64,000 bases of DNA from Thioclava sediminum (GCF_002020355.1 NZ_MPZV01000001.1:558001-622000); one strand, 5' to 3'; counted from the first letter of the stretch, positions 7,569 to 16,994 are shown. Translations and numbers: made by a program. The notes: generated by a model not told the origin, from the letters alone.

Positions 7569-8804
7569 TCACATGCCCGATTGAATCTTGAGCGGCGGCA
7601 GCGCGTCGTCGTCTTCTGTCGAGGAGAGCGCATCAAGATCGAGTGGCTCTCCAAAATCCATGTCGGGTTCAAGCCCGTCAAACCCGCGCGGCTCGGGCGC
7701 GTGGGCGGCATCGACGCCACACTCAGGGTCATATGCCGGATCGAGCGGGTCGCCGAGGCTGGACAGGCCCGGCACCTCGTCGAGCGTCGGAGCCTGCGCA
7801 TAGGGCGACGCCCCGGCATCGAACGTCTCAGCCCCCCGGCCAACGCCATTCGCCGACTCGTCTTCATCGCGCAGGCGCAGCGCACGTAGCCCGTGGCTTT
7901 GGCCGAGACGGGCGAGCGAGAGCTTGCGCCGTCCCTGCGCCTCGAGCGTGATCTTCTCCAACGCGTCCTCCGGGATCGGGATCTCTGTGCCGGGGCGCAG
8001 TGTCAGCACGGTAGACAGTGGCAGCGTGACGCGGTGCAGGACCGCTTCGAGCTGCGCGGAGGCCGCCAGAATGGAGCGTTCGAACGTGTCGGACCAGTCG
8101 CGCGCGGGATCTTCGAGCGTGAAGCTTTCCGCCTTGGGCCCCGCACCGCCCTCCGGATTTTCGCCCGCCGCCGGGGCCGCGCAGCGCATCGCCCCGCCCC
8201 GCCCTTCGCGCGGAACCGCCCAGAGGAAGCCGCCGCTGCGTTCGCCCCCGGTGCCGAAGCCAAGCTGCCCCGTCCAGACCCGGTAGCTGACATCTTCCAG
8301 CAGCAGGCCAAGCGGCCGGGGATCGTCGAGATGCGAGGCGAAGCGGAAGCCCCCAGCCCAGGAAATCGCCGGGTCGCTGATCAAGCCCTCCTCGATCTCG
8401 GCCAGCACCGCATCGACGAAATCGGCGGCGATGGCGGCATCGATCCGGGTGGGTTTGCGGGGGGCAGGCATGGTCTTGCCGAACCGTCCCATCGTCTGCA
8501 TCTCGATCAGCGTGGCCAAGGTGGCGGGCGGCAATGCGAGCACGCCAAGCGCCTCCCCCGGCCCTTCGATAACCGCGAGCAGCGACAGATCTTCGAGCAT
8601 CTCGGGCAGATCGGCGAGTGACCGCGTCGCCTCCTCGATCGAAGCGACCTGCAGCGGCAGCTCGAGCATGTCCTGCGCGACCTTGGACAGCGCGAGCGTG
8701 ATCGCGCGCGCAGGCGTGATCGGGGCCGTGCCCGCACCCGCCTTCGCCGCCTCGGTCTTGCGCCGCAGCACCGATGTCTCGCGCTCGTGAACCATGGCCT
8801 CCAT
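7569..8804 (-). CDS. FliM/FliN-like C-ring family protein (SpoA domain)
   Basis: 411 residues. The N-terminal half resembles the FliM middle domain only faintly. Residues about 245-320 form a SpoA/FliMN_C-type domain (LEAVLHRVTLPLSTVLTLRPGTEIPI; EAQGRRKLSLARLGQ). An acidic, Pro-rich tail follows. No other flagellar gene is in the window; it sits 81 bases behind the symporter-kinase gene on the same strand. The start may be M1 or M4, as neither has an ideal ribosome binding site. It is related to motor switch proteins, but its role could be motor-independent. Confidence 0.78.
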   Translation of the reverse strand: MEAMVHERETSVLRRKTEAAKAGAGTAPITPARAITLALSKVAQDMLELPLQVASIEEATRSLADLPEMLEDLSLLAVIEGPGEALGVLALPPATLATLIEMQTMGRFGKTMPAPRKPTRIDAAIAADFVDAVLAEIEEGLISDPAISWAGGFRFASHLDDPRPLGLLLEDVSYRVWTGQLGFGTGGERSGGFLWAVPREGRGGAMRCAAPAAGENPEGGAGPKAESFTLEDPARDWSDTFERSILAASAQLEAVLHRVTLPLSTVLTLRPGTEIPIPEDALEKITLEAQGRRKLSLARLGQSHGLRALRLRDEDESANGVGRGAETFDAGASPYAQAPTLDEVPGLSSLGDPLDPAYDPECGVDAAHAPEPRGFDGLEPDMDFGEPLDLDALSSTEDDDALPPLKIQSGM

Positions 8805-8885
8805 CCACCCGCCTTCGGGGTCTCATGGCTCAGCTTTGCCCGATCGAGGTTTACAAAACGTTGAAAATACCAAGAGTTTCGAGGC

Positions 8886-11612
8886 TTAGCGCGAAAGGGC
8901 TGCGCTCTCGGGCGGCTGATCGGAGGGCGCGCGCTGATCCCTGCGCCTCAGCGGCAGACTGATACGGAATGCGGCCCCGCCCTGCCCCGGCACGTAGTCG
9001 ATCGTGCCGCCCAGATTGGTCATGATCTCGCGGCAGATCGCGAGGCCGAGGCCCGCGCTGCCGGCGCGGCTTTGATCGGTCAGGCGGGCGAATTTCTCGA
9101 AGATCAGCTTCTGGCTCTTCTTCGGAATGCCCGCGCCGTTGTCGATGAAGTCGATCTGCACCCGCTTGCCCCGGCGCTTCACCTCGATCCGCAGCACCGC
9201 CTTCTCGGCATCGCAATACTTCCGCGCGTTCGAGATCAGGTTGATCATGACCTGCACCAGCCGGTCGGCATCGGTGAAGATCGGCATGTGCTCGGTCGGG
9301 AAATCGCGCTCGATGCGGAAGGCGCGCTCGGGCTGGGTCGAGGAGGCCGATTGCACCGCGCGGTTGATCAGGTCGTGCAGATTGGCGACCGAGACATTGA
9401 GCTGTGCGCGGCGGTTCTCCAGCACGGAAAGGTCGAGCAGATCGTCGAGCAGACGCGTCAGACGGCGCGCTTCCTCATGGATGATCTCGGCATATTGCGC
9501 GCGCATCGAATCCGGCAGATCGGGCTCCATCAGGATTTCCGAGAAGGCGCGGATCGAGGTCATGGGCGTGCGCAGCTCGTGGCTGATCTGGCTGAGGAAG
9601 CTGTCCTTCTGCACCGATAGATCCTGCAGCTTGTCATTGGCCTCGCGCAGCGCCCGCGCCACCCGCGCGAGCTCCTCGGATTTCGCCTCGAGCCGCGCGG
9701 TGTATTCCTTGGCCTCCGCCGTCTCGCCCGCCACGGCGATCAGGTCCTGCATCGACACCGAGGTGCCCCCGGTGAGCTGCGCGATCATCGCATGCGCCGT
9801 CGAGGCCCCGACCGAGCCCGCCAGTTTCCGCTCCAGCCGCGCGAGGAAATCGGGCGTGGTGTCGGGCAGGAACCCGGCCTTGCCCTGCCCCGCCGCCTGC
9901 GCCTGGAAGAAGTGCTGCGCAGGCTCGGCCCCGAGGATGCGCTGCGACATCGACAACAGGTCCTCGGCCTCGGCGCCGCCTTGCACCCAGGAACGCGCGG
10001 CGGGGCTTTGATCGTAGATATTGACGAAGGCCACGCCCTGCAGCCGCTCCATCGGGCCGGGGAAGGACAGCATCGAGAAGACCAGAAAGGCGAGCGTGTT
10101 GAACAGCAGCGACCAGAACAGGGCGTGCAGCAGCGGGTCGAGCCCTGCGATCCCGAACAGCGCGTGCGGGCGTAGCCATTCGAACCCGAACAGCCCGTGA
10201 TCCAGCACGATCTGCGGTATCAGCCCGGCATCGCCCACCGAGGGCAGAAAGAGCGTATAGGCCCAGAGCGCGAAGCCGATCACCAGCCCCGCCGCCGCCC
10301 CCACATGGGTCGCGCCGCGCCAGAAGATGCCGCCGATCAGCGCGGGCAGAACCTGCGCCGCGCCCACGAATGCGATCAGGCCGATCGCCGCCAGCGCCTC
10401 GGAGCCGCCAGACATCCGGTAATAGGCATAGCCCATCGCCAGTACCGCGATGATCGAGACCCGGCGCGAGGCCAGAACCAGCCCGCGCACATCGCCCTGG
10501 GCGCGCGGGCCTTCGCGGCGCAGCGCCAGCCACAGCGGCGTCACGATATGGTTCGAGACCATCGTCGCGAGCGCAATGGCAGCGACGATCACCATCGACG
10601 TCGCCGAGGAAAATCCGCCGAGGAAGGCCAGCAGCGCCAGCTTCCCCTGCCCCTCGGACAGCGGCAGCGTCAGCACGAACAGATCGGGGTTCGCGCCCTC
10701 GGGCATCCGCTCCAGCCCCATAACCGCGATCGGCACGACGAAGAGGCTCATCAGCATCAGATAGGCCGGAAAGGCCCAGCTTGCGGTCGCGAGGTGCCGC
10801 TCGTCGACATTCTCCACGACCAGCACCTGAAACATGCGCGGCAAGGTCAGGATCGCGGCCGCGGAGACAAAGGTCAGCCCCGCGAAGCGTCCCGGATTGA
10901 GATCCCATTCCGCGATCTTCGAGGCGTCGATCCGCGAGAGCATATCCATTGGCCCGCCGCCCAGCCCCCAGACGACGAAGACCCCCACCGCGACCAGCGC
11001 GACCAGTTTCACCACGGCCTCAAGCGCGATGGCGGTGACGACGCCATGGTGCCGCTCGTTCGCATCGAGGTTTCGGGTGCCGAAGAGGATGGTGAAGATC
11101 GCAAGCCCGCCCGCGATCCACAGCGCCGTCGCCCCTTGGTCGGGCAGCGCCCAGCCCTCGGGCGTGCCAGCCGCGAAGACGCCGAAGCTCAGCGTCACCG
11201 ATTGCAGTTGCAGCGCGATGTAGGGCGTGGCGGCGGCGACCGACATCAGCGTGACGATGACGCCCAGCGTGTTCGACTTGCCGTAGCGGCTGGAAATCAG
11301 GTCCGCGATCGAGGTCACGCGATGGGTGCGCCCGATCCGCACCAGCTTGCGCAGCACCCACCACCAGCCGACGAAGACCAGCGTCGGGCCAAGGTAGATC
11401 GTCAGGAATTCCAGCCCCGAGCGCGCCGCATAACCGACCGCGCCGTAGAAGGTCCAGGCGGTGCAGTAGATCGACAGCGAGAGCGTGTAGATCACCGGCG
11501 AGCGCAGGAAGCGCAGGCGGCGGCGCTGCGCCCGACGTTCGGCTACGAACGCTACCGAGAAAAGCACGATCACATAGGTCAGGCAGACCGCGACGAGATT
11601 GTTGAAGGGCAT
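8886..11612 (-). CDS. Sodium/solute symporter-like sensor histidine kinase
   Basis: 908 residues from MPFNNLV, where GGAGGG precedes the ATG; a longer in-frame start at 11738 overlaps the upstream gene. Residues about 1-480 are a 12-13-helix SLC5/PutP-type module. A linker and a coiled coil follow (about 600-665), then the DHp domain with H678 in SHELRTPMTS and an HATPase_c domain (NLISNARKY N-box, DNGAGIP, GLGLAICREI). The architecture is that of CrbS-type kinases, which respond to transported acetate-like solutes. It is the last gene of a run with a small membrane protein, a receiver protein and an ScfR regulator. Confidence 0.92.
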   Translation of the reverse strand: MPFNNLVAVCLTYVIVLFSVAFVAERRAQRRRLRFLRSPVIYTLSLSIYCTAWTFYGAVGYAARSGLEFLTIYLGPTLVFVGWWWVLRKLVRIGRTHRVTSIADLISSRYGKSNTLGVIVTLMSVAAATPYIALQLQSVTLSFGVFAAGTPEGWALPDQGATALWIAGGLAIFTILFGTRNLDANERHHGVVTAIALEAVVKLVALVAVGVFVVWGLGGGPMDMLSRIDASKIAEWDLNPGRFAGLTFVSAAAILTLPRMFQVLVVENVDERHLATASWAFPAYLMLMSLFVVPIAVMGLERMPEGANPDLFVLTLPLSEGQGKLALLAFLGGFSSATSMVIVAAIALATMVSNHIVTPLWLALRREGPRAQGDVRGLVLASRRVSIIAVLAMGYAYYRMSGGSEALAAIGLIAFVGAAQVLPALIGGIFWRGATHVGAAAGLVIGFALWAYTLFLPSVGDAGLIPQIVLDHGLFGFEWLRPHALFGIAGLDPLLHALFWSLLFNTLAFLVFSMLSFPGPMERLQGVAFVNIYDQSPAARSWVQGGAEAEDLLSMSQRILGAEPAQHFFQAQAAGQGKAGFLPDTTPDFLARLERKLAGSVGASTAHAMIAQLTGGTSVSMQDLIAVAGETAEAKEYTARLEAKSEELARVARALREANDKLQDLSVQKDSFLSQISHELRTPMTSIRAFSEILMEPDLPDSMRAQYAEIIHEEARRLTRLLDDLLDLSVLENRRAQLNVSVANLHDLINRAVQSASSTQPERAFRIERDFPTEHMPIFTDADRLVQVMINLISNARKYCDAEKAVLRIEVKRRGKRVQIDFIDNGAGIPKKSQKLIFEKFARLTDQSRAGSAGLGLAICREIMTNLGGTIDYVPGQGGAAFRISLPLRRRDQRAPSDQPPESAALSR

Positions 11613-11613
11613 C

Positions 11614-11952
11614 TCAGCCCTCCGGCGGCGGCGCGTCCGACGCGCGGTCAGTGGGTGCGACGTCGGTCGGGGCCTCGCCCTCGCCATTGCCTTCGGGCAC
11701 GTCCTCTGCGTTGAGCACCGGACCAAGCCCGCGGGCAATTGCGAAAGCCGCTACGATCAGCACGATCCAGACCGCGAAAAGGTAGAGCCCGCCGCGCCCG
11801 GTGTCGGGCACAGGGGTCTGCGCCGGGTGCCACAGACCCGGCATCATGATCAGCACCAGCCCGACAATCGGCAAAAGCCGCGCCGCATCCATCAGGCGGC
11901 GGCGGCGATAGGAACGGCGGGCAAGAAAGAGCGGCTGGCCCGTCTGCGGCAT
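11614..11952 (-). CDS. Small two-helix membrane protein in the sensor-kinase operon
   Basis: 112 residues with an Arg-rich start (RRSYRRRRLMD), membrane helices at about 22-42 and 55-76, and an acidic Pro-rich tail. Its ATG overlaps the response-regulator stop (TGATG), and its stop is 2 bases from the kinase start. It is therefore co-translated with the signalling proteins and may be an accessory subunit of the symporter module. No named family is recognised. Confidence 0.75.
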   Translation of the reverse strand: MPQTGQPLFLARRSYRRRRLMDAARLLPIVGLVLIMMPGLWHPAQTPVPDTGRGGLYLFAVWIVLIVAAFAIARGLGPVLNAEDVPEGNGEGEAPTDVAPTDRASDAPPPEG

Positions 11953-12347
11953 CAGGCGGGCTCCCGGCGCGCTGCGCCCCCGCCAGTGATCGCTTCGAGC
12001 TGGTCGAGCACATCGCCATTGGCAAATGGCTTGGCGAGGAAGGCCGTCGCACCGGCGCGGGTCGCCGCATCGCGGTCGCGCCCCTGCCCCCGTGCGCTGA
12101 GCATCAGAACGGGCAAATCACGCAGCGCGGCATCCGCGCGCATATCGGCAAGGATTTCGAGACCGGAGCGCCCCGGCAGCATCAGATCTAGGATGATTGC
12201 ATCGGGCGGATCGCCGATGATGCGCGCCATTGCCCGCGCGCCGTCTTCGAGCACCGACACCGTCCAGCCCGCACGCGTCAGGATGAACCGGATCGCTTCC
12301 GCGATATGCGGCTCGTCCTCGATCAACAGCACCTGTCTTTGCGCCAT
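11952..12347 (-). CDS. Single-domain response regulator
   Basis: A 131-residue receiver domain only. It has the acidic pair E10/D11, phospho-acceptor D54 (AIILDLMLPG), the S/T switch in LMLSARG and K104 (FLAKPF). The ATG at 12347 has GAGGGG at good spacing; GTG 12362 and ATG 12353 are upstream alternatives. With no output domain it likely relays a phosphate from the adjacent kinase, or acts by protein contact. Confidence 0.92.
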   Translation of the reverse strand: MAQRQVLLIEDEPHIAEAIRFILTRAGWTVSVLEDGARAMARIIGDPPDAIILDLMLPGRSGLEILADMRADAALRDLPVLMLSARGQGRDRDAATRAGATAFLAKPFANGDVLDQLEAITGGGAARREPA

Positions 12348-12398
12348 AGCCATCCCCCTCACCCGACTATCGCCACCGTGTCGCGCCCTGTCAAACCC

Positions 12399-13757
12399 TC
12401 ACGCCCTCCCCGCCGACGCATCCGCGACGATCGAGGGCTCGCGCCGCCCCGGACACTCGCCACGCGGGCAGATCCGGCACGACGCGCCGATCGGACGCGC
12501 CGGTGCATCAGCGCTCTGTGCGGGGGCTGGCAGGATCAGCATGGTGGCGCGCATCAGCACGGGACCGTCGAACCCCGTCGGGCGCGGCTCGGAGACGGCA
12601 TAGGTCAGGAAGCGTTGCGGCAAGCGCCCCGCCATATCGACCAGCGCCCGGATCGGCTGCATCGGCCGTGCAAGCGCCTCATAAAGCGGCCAGAGCGGAC
12701 AGGCCGCGGCGAAGCGCGGCAGCAGGAAACCGGGGGCTGCGCGGCGGAAGGTCAGGGTGCCCGAGCCGTCGCAGACCACCAACCCCGGTTGGCCAAGCCC
12801 CGGCGCGCCCTCTGGCAACGCCGCGAGCCGCCGCAAGACCTGCGCGAGCGGCACGGCAAAGCGCACCGCCAGCGCACCCGGATCGGGGCCGAGCTCGGCC
12901 AGCGCCGCCAGCACCGGGTCCAGCGGCAAGGCCCGCGCATCCTCCGCCTGCCGCTGCAAATGGCCGCGCGCGAGTTCCCGGGCCGCCGAGGACGCCAATT
13001 CCGGCGCACCCGCGATCAGCTCGGCCGGCTCGGTCCCGCCTCCCTCCAGTTCCGGGAAATGCCAGCCGCGCGCCTCGAGCCACGCCTCCAACTGCTCCTG
13101 CGGCGAGGACAGGCCGGTCTCCGCAGTTTCCATCTCGTCGAGATAGCCGACCAGCGCCTCGGCCGTTCCCGACAGGCGCAGGCTTTCCTCCTGGATCGTG
13201 TTAAGAAACCGCGCGCGCCATTCCGGCTCGATATCCTCGGTCTCGACAAGGATCGCGGCGGTGGAGCGCAGCGAGGTCACGGCAGAGAGCACCTCATGCA
13301 GCGAAGTCAGCAGGAACGGGTCCTGCGCCATCCGCTCGGCATAGGTTTCGACCACGCGCTCCAACTCGGCCAGCCGCGCCTGACGGTTCACCAGAAGCGC
13401 GGCCCATGCGGGAAAGCGACCGACGAATTCCTCGATCCGGTCGAGATCGGGCGCGGCTTGGCTGGTACCACCTGCGCCATTGCCGCCGCCTGTCTCGGCC
13501 AGTTCCAGCGACGCGACCGCTTCGCGCAGCCCTGCGAACAGCGCGCCCTCTGCCCCCTCGCCCAGCGTGACCGGATCGACGCCCATCGCGCCCGCGATCC
13601 GCTCGATCAGCGCATCGCTGACCCGGCGGCGGTTGTGTTCGATCAGGTTGAGATAGGCTGCCGAAATCCCGGAGGCCCGCGCCAGTTCAGCCTGCTTCAA
13701 GCCAAGCGCATTGCGCCGCTCGCGGATGCGGGTGCCGGTCAGCGGGGAACGGGCCAT
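12399..13757 (-). CDS. Short-chain fatty acyl-CoA regulator (ScfR/RamB/PccR type)
   Basis: 452 residues from the ATG at 13757, behind AGGAGGAG. Residues about 8-65 are an XRE helix-turn-helix (LKQAELARASGISAAYLNLIEHNRR), followed by the long acyl-CoA-sensing region of this family. It ends with a Cys-rich C-terminal segment (SCRICPRGECPGR). Relatives RamB, PccR and MccR switch acetate, propionate or related CoA pathways by binding short-chain acyl-CoA. Its position ahead of the symporter-kinase set suggests joint control of short-chain acid use. Confidence 0.88.
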   Translation of the reverse strand: MARSPLTGTRIRERRNALGLKQAELARASGISAAYLNLIEHNRRRVSDALIERIAGAMGVDPVTLGEGAEGALFAGLREAVASLELAETGGGNGAGGTSQAAPDLDRIEEFVGRFPAWAALLVNRQARLAELERVVETYAERMAQDPFLLTSLHEVLSAVTSLRSTAAILVETEDIEPEWRARFLNTIQEESLRLSGTAEALVGYLDEMETAETGLSSPQEQLEAWLEARGWHFPELEGGGTEPAELIAGAPELASSAARELARGHLQRQAEDARALPLDPVLAALAELGPDPGALAVRFAVPLAQVLRRLAALPEGAPGLGQPGLVVCDGSGTLTFRRAAPGFLLPRFAAACPLWPLYEALARPMQPIRALVDMAGRLPQRFLTYAVSEPRPTGFDGPVLMRATMLILPAPAQSADAPARPIGASCRICPRGECPGRREPSIVADASAGRA

Positions 13758-13777
13758 GTAAACTCCTCCTGCACCCG

Positions 13778-13830
13778 TTTTTACAAACAAGTGCAGAAGA
13801 AGAAAATAGTTTTACAGCGGTTTACAGGAC
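13778..13830. promoter_or_regulatory. Repeated TTTACA sites upstream of the ScfR gene
   Basis: TTTACA occurs at 13780, 13811 and 13821. The first is part of TTTACAAA, close to the TTTGCAAA-type element reported for this regulator family. The last two are a direct repeat with a 10-base period. They lie immediately upstream of the regulator's ribosome binding site, which suggests autoregulation. Confidence 0.45.
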
Positions 13831-13831
13831 C

Positions 13832-13999
13832 TCAGCAGGATCCCGTACCTGAGGGCGCGACCGTGGCCATGCCCGATATGCCCCCGACACCCGGCTCGCA
13901 TTCCCCGATATCGCGTTCAAGCTGCGTACAGCTTGCAAACGCGACCAGCGCGAATAGCACGCCAAGCTGCGCGACGGCTGACAAAAAGCGGTTTCTCAT
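13832..13999 (-). CDS. Small lipoprotein candidate
   Basis: 55 residues. The ATG at 13999 follows GGAGGGAGCC. The N-terminus is a signal sequence ending ...LVAFASC, a loose lipobox with Phe at -3, so lipidation of C24 is plausible. The mature part is Cys/Gly-rich (IGECEPGVGGISGMATV) and ends in Cys. The conserved-looking tail suggests a real gene rather than noise; function unknown. Confidence 0.6.
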   Translation of the reverse strand: MRNRFLSAVAQLGVLFALVAFASCTQLERDIGECEPGVGGISGMATVAPSGTGSC

Positions 14000-14170
14000 G
14001 GCTCCCTCCAGTTTCGGGCATGGGACAATTTTCCCATATGTCATTCTACATTCCCGACCTGCGCGCTCCATGATCGACGTCAATTCCCGGACCGATTTGA
14101 CAGCTCCGCCCAATGCGCCATCATCAATGCGGCAGCGCAGCATAGCACGCAGAAATTCGCGGAGACCCGG

Positions 14171-15319
14171 ATGGAGCCCCAGACGATCGAGACCGAACTG
14201 GCAAGTGCCATCGATAAGGCGCAGAAATTCCTGCCGGACTGGGCGGTGGCGCTGATCGCCTATGTGATCGCGGCGTTGATCGCGCTGCTGCTGTTTAGGT
14301 TGTTGTTCACGGCGCTCAACCGCGCGGTGGCCGATCGCGATCTGTTCTGGCGGTCGCTGGTCGCCCGCGGGGCGCAACCGATGCGGTTGATCCTTCTGAT
14401 CGCCGCACTCGGCTTTGCGAACGGGCTCGCCCCGACAAGCCCGGCTGCGACCACAGCAATCACCCACATTCTGCTCGTCGCGCTGATCCTCTGCCTCGCC
14501 TGGATCGCCTATACCGCGCTTTACATCTGGACGACGATCCACCTGCGGCGCTTCAAGCTCGACGCGGAAGACAACCTGCTGGCGCGCAAACACGTCACCC
14601 AGACCCGCATCCTGATGCGTGTGGCCAAAGTGATGATCGTGATCATCGCGGTCGCAGCCGCCCTTATGACATTTCCCGCGGTGCGCCAATATGGCGTGTC
14701 GCTTCTGGCGGCGGGCGGGGCCGCCGGCATCGTCGTGGGCCTCGCCCTGCAGCCGGTGCTCAAGAACCTCTTCGCGGGCATCCAGCTTGCCCTGACCCAA
14801 CCGATCCGCATCGACGACGCACTGATCGTCGAGGGCGAATGGGGCAATGTCGAGGAGATTACATCCACTTATGTAGTGATCCGCATCTGGGACTGGCGGC
14901 GGCTGGTTGTGCCCTTGAGCTATTTCATCGAGCAGCCTTTCCAGAACTGGACCCGCGAAAGCGCCGATCTGATCGGCACCGTCATGATCTATCTCGACCA
15001 CACGGCCGACGTCGCCGCGATCCGCGCGAAGGCCGAAGAGATCACCCGCGCCGATCCGCTCTGGGACGGTAAGGTCTTCGCGTTGCAGGTGACCGATTTT
15101 CGCGAGCGGGTGATGGAGGTGCGTATCCTCGCCTCCGCGCGCAACGGTCCGCGCACCTACGATCTGCGCTGCCATATTCGCGAGGAGCTGGTGGCGTGGA
15201 TTCAGGCCGAAATGCCCCACGCATTGCCCCGCACGCGGGCCGATCTGTCGCCAGCGGAGTCTGCATTCCTCGGCACACCCTCTGGCGAAGCTTCGTCAAC
15301 TGACGCGCCCTCCCGCTAA
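14171..15319 (+). CDS. Mechanosensitive ion channel, MscS family
   Basis: A 382-residue inner-membrane protein. Four or five helices precede the pore helix (GVSLLAAGGAAGIVVGLALQ, with the Gly/Ala packing of TM3), then the MscS beta domain (IRIDDALIVEGEWGNVEEI). It opens under membrane tension to release solutes. The extra N-terminal helices make it slightly longer than E. coli MscS. It is monocistronic and the start has a weak ribosome binding site. Confidence 0.93.
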   Translation: MEPQTIETELASAIDKAQKFLPDWAVALIAYVIAALIALLLFRLLFTALNRAVADRDLFWRSLVARGAQPMRLILLIAALGFANGLAPTSPAATTAITHILLVALILCLAWIAYTALYIWTTIHLRRFKLDAEDNLLARKHVTQTRILMRVAKVMIVIIAVAAALMTFPAVRQYGVSLLAAGGAAGIVVGLALQPVLKNLFAGIQLALTQPIRIDDALIVEGEWGNVEEITSTYVVIRIWDWRRLVVPLSYFIEQPFQNWTRESADLIGTVMIYLDHTADVAAIRAKAEEITRADPLWDGKVFALQVTDFRERVMEVRILASARNGPRTYDLRCHIREELVAWIQAEMPHALPRTRADLSPAESAFLGTPSGEASSTDAPSR

Positions 15320-15363
15320 GGGCTCGTTGCAGGCACACTCCAACAGGCCGCCGCGGTTCGCCG

Positions 15364-15828
15364 CTAATCGAAGGCCCCGAAATGCGCCCCGTAATTCACC
15401 GCGCGGTTGGAGCACTTATCCATCGCATCCACGAGCCATTGGCGATCGGGCACAGGTCTGCCGATCAGATGGTGCCCGAGCGCATCTTCGCCCTTCGCGA
15501 TATTGCCCGCAACATCGCCGCTGAATGTCAGCAGGCGCTTCAGCCAGAAATCCTGCGCCTGCCCGATATATCCCCCGCTTCCGCCGCCCGAGAGCACGCG
15601 CACGACCGCGAGACAATAGGCCGCCTCGATCGGTTGGGTGGGCGTGTCGAAGAGATAGCTCGGCGGAGCCGCGAACTGGCTTTTCCATGCGAGGTAGAAC
15701 AGCCCGCCCGCGACGCTGATCACGACGACCGCGTAGAACGCGGTCAGGGCCGGGTGCGTGCGCTGCTGACGCCTGCGAGCCCGTGCGCGGGCGCGCGCAC
15801 GCTGCGCGGTCATTGATCGATCGGCCAT
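15364..15828 (-). CDS. Hypothetical single-span membrane protein
   Basis: 154 residues: an Arg-rich N-terminus (about 1-24), one helix (about 27-48), then a periplasmic domain with two cysteines (AAYCLAVVRV; MDKCSNRAV). AGGAGG lies upstream of the ATG. The positive-inside rule puts the C-terminal domain in the periplasm. No family is recognised. Confidence 0.7.
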   Translation of the reverse strand: MADRSMTAQRARARARARRRQQRTHPALTAFYAVVVISVAGGLFYLAWKSQFAAPPSYLFDTPTQPIEAAYCLAVVRVLSGGGSGGYIGQAQDFWLKRLLTFSGDVAGNIAKGEDALGHHLIGRPVPDRQWLVDAMDKCSNRAVNYGAHFGAFD

Positions 15829-15884
15829 GCGAGTGCCTCCTGCCGCTCAGCAAAGCCGATTCCCCTTAAGAAACCCCGAATATG

Positions 15885-15916
15885 AAAAAGCCCCCCGGCG
15901 CACCGGAGGGCTTCGT
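15885..15916 (-). terminator. Rho-independent terminator of the pyrimidine uptake operon
   Basis: On the minus strand a GC-rich hairpin (AAGCCCTCCGG / CCGGGGGGCTT) is followed by TTTTT. It lies 20 bases past the stop of the ABC binding-protein gene and closes the seven-gene operon. Confidence 0.85.
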
Positions 15917-15936
15917 GTTTCGCGAGAGCGTCTCTC

Positions 15937-16923
15937 TTATTCGAGGCCAGCCTTGTCGGTCACATCATGGGTCCAGGCGCCTTCCGGCTTCTTGGTGATG
16001 ACCGGGTCCGAACCGCCCGACATCAGAACGTCGACCGTGCGCTCGTAATCGGCGGGGTCGAGCGTGCCGTTCGAGCCAGCGGTCAGCTTGGAGACTTCTT
16101 TCATCATGCCGACTTGGTGCTCCATCGTCTGCGCACCGGTCTCGTCATTGTCGAGAATGATCTGTGCGGCCTCGTCGGGATGCTCCTCGGCGTATTTCCA
16201 GCCTTCCATCGAGGCTTTCACGAACTTCGCCATCTTGTCGACGAAGGCCGGGTCCTTGAGGTTCTCTTCGAGCACGTAAAGACCGTCTTCGAGCGTCGCG
16301 ACGCCTTCGTCTTCATACTTGAAGGTCACCAGCTGGTCGGGCTGAATGCCCGCTTCGAGCACCTGCAGATACTCGTTATAGGTCATGGTCGAGATACAGG
16401 CCGCCTGCTTTTGCAGCAGCGGATCGACGTTGAAGCCCTGCTTGAGCACGGTCACGCCATCGTCGCCGCCTTCGGTCGAGATGCCGAGATGGTTCATCCA
16501 GCTCAGGAACGGGTATTCATTGCCGAAGAACCACACGCCCAACGTATGGCCGGGGAAGTCCTCGGGGGTCTTGATGCCGCTTTCCTTGAGGCAGGTCAGC
16601 ATCATGCCCGACTTCTTGAAGGGCTGGGCGATGTTCACGAGCGGCAGCCCTTTCTCGCGGGCCGCCAGCGCCGCCGGCATCCAGTCGACGATGACATCGG
16701 CGCCACCGCCTGCGATCACCTGTTCGGGCCCGATATCGGGGCCGCCCGGCTTGATGGTCACGTCGAGGCCCGCATCCTCGTAGAAGCCTTTGTCGAGCGC
16801 GACATAATAGCCCGCGAACTGGGCCTGCGTGACCCATTTCAGCTGCAGCGTCACGTCCTCGTTGGCCCAAGCGGCCCCCGCCATGGTGAGGCTTGCGGCC
16901 ACCCCTGCGATCAGTTTCTTCAT
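15937..16923 (-). CDS. ABC transporter substrate-binding protein, NMT1/ThiY type
   Basis: A 328-residue periplasmic protein with a signal peptide (cleavage near AWA-NED, residues 20/21). It then has the NMT1/THI5-like pattern LKWVTQAQFAGYYVALDKGF. Related proteins bind pyrimidine-like or aromatic ligands. It is the last gene of the operon with dihydropyrimidinase, so a pyrimidine or hydantoin-like ligand is the best inference. The start has GGAGTGAAAG. Confidence 0.9.
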   Translation of the reverse strand: MKKLIAGVAASLTMAGAAWANEDVTLQLKWVTQAQFAGYYVALDKGFYEDAGLDVTIKPGGPDIGPEQVIAGGGADVIVDWMPAALAAREKGLPLVNIAQPFKKSGMMLTCLKESGIKTPEDFPGHTLGVWFFGNEYPFLSWMNHLGISTEGGDDGVTVLKQGFNVDPLLQKQAACISTMTYNEYLQVLEAGIQPDQLVTFKYEDEGVATLEDGLYVLEENLKDPAFVDKMAKFVKASMEGWKYAEEHPDEAAQIILDNDETGAQTMEHQVGMMKEVSKLTAGSNGTLDPADYERTVDVLMSGGSDPVITKKPEGAWTHDVTDKAGLE

Positions 16924-16994
16924 CTTTCACTCCACTGTTGGCCCCGGATCTTTACGCCCGGGATTTTAGGTTTTTCTCAGGCTCTTCCTTGCCC

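Noticed and set aside
13832-15220. 462-codon minus-strand frame whose end contains the small lipoprotein
   Set aside because: The upstream part is antisense to the MscS channel gene. Only the last 55 codons, with their own ribosome site and signal sequence, look real.
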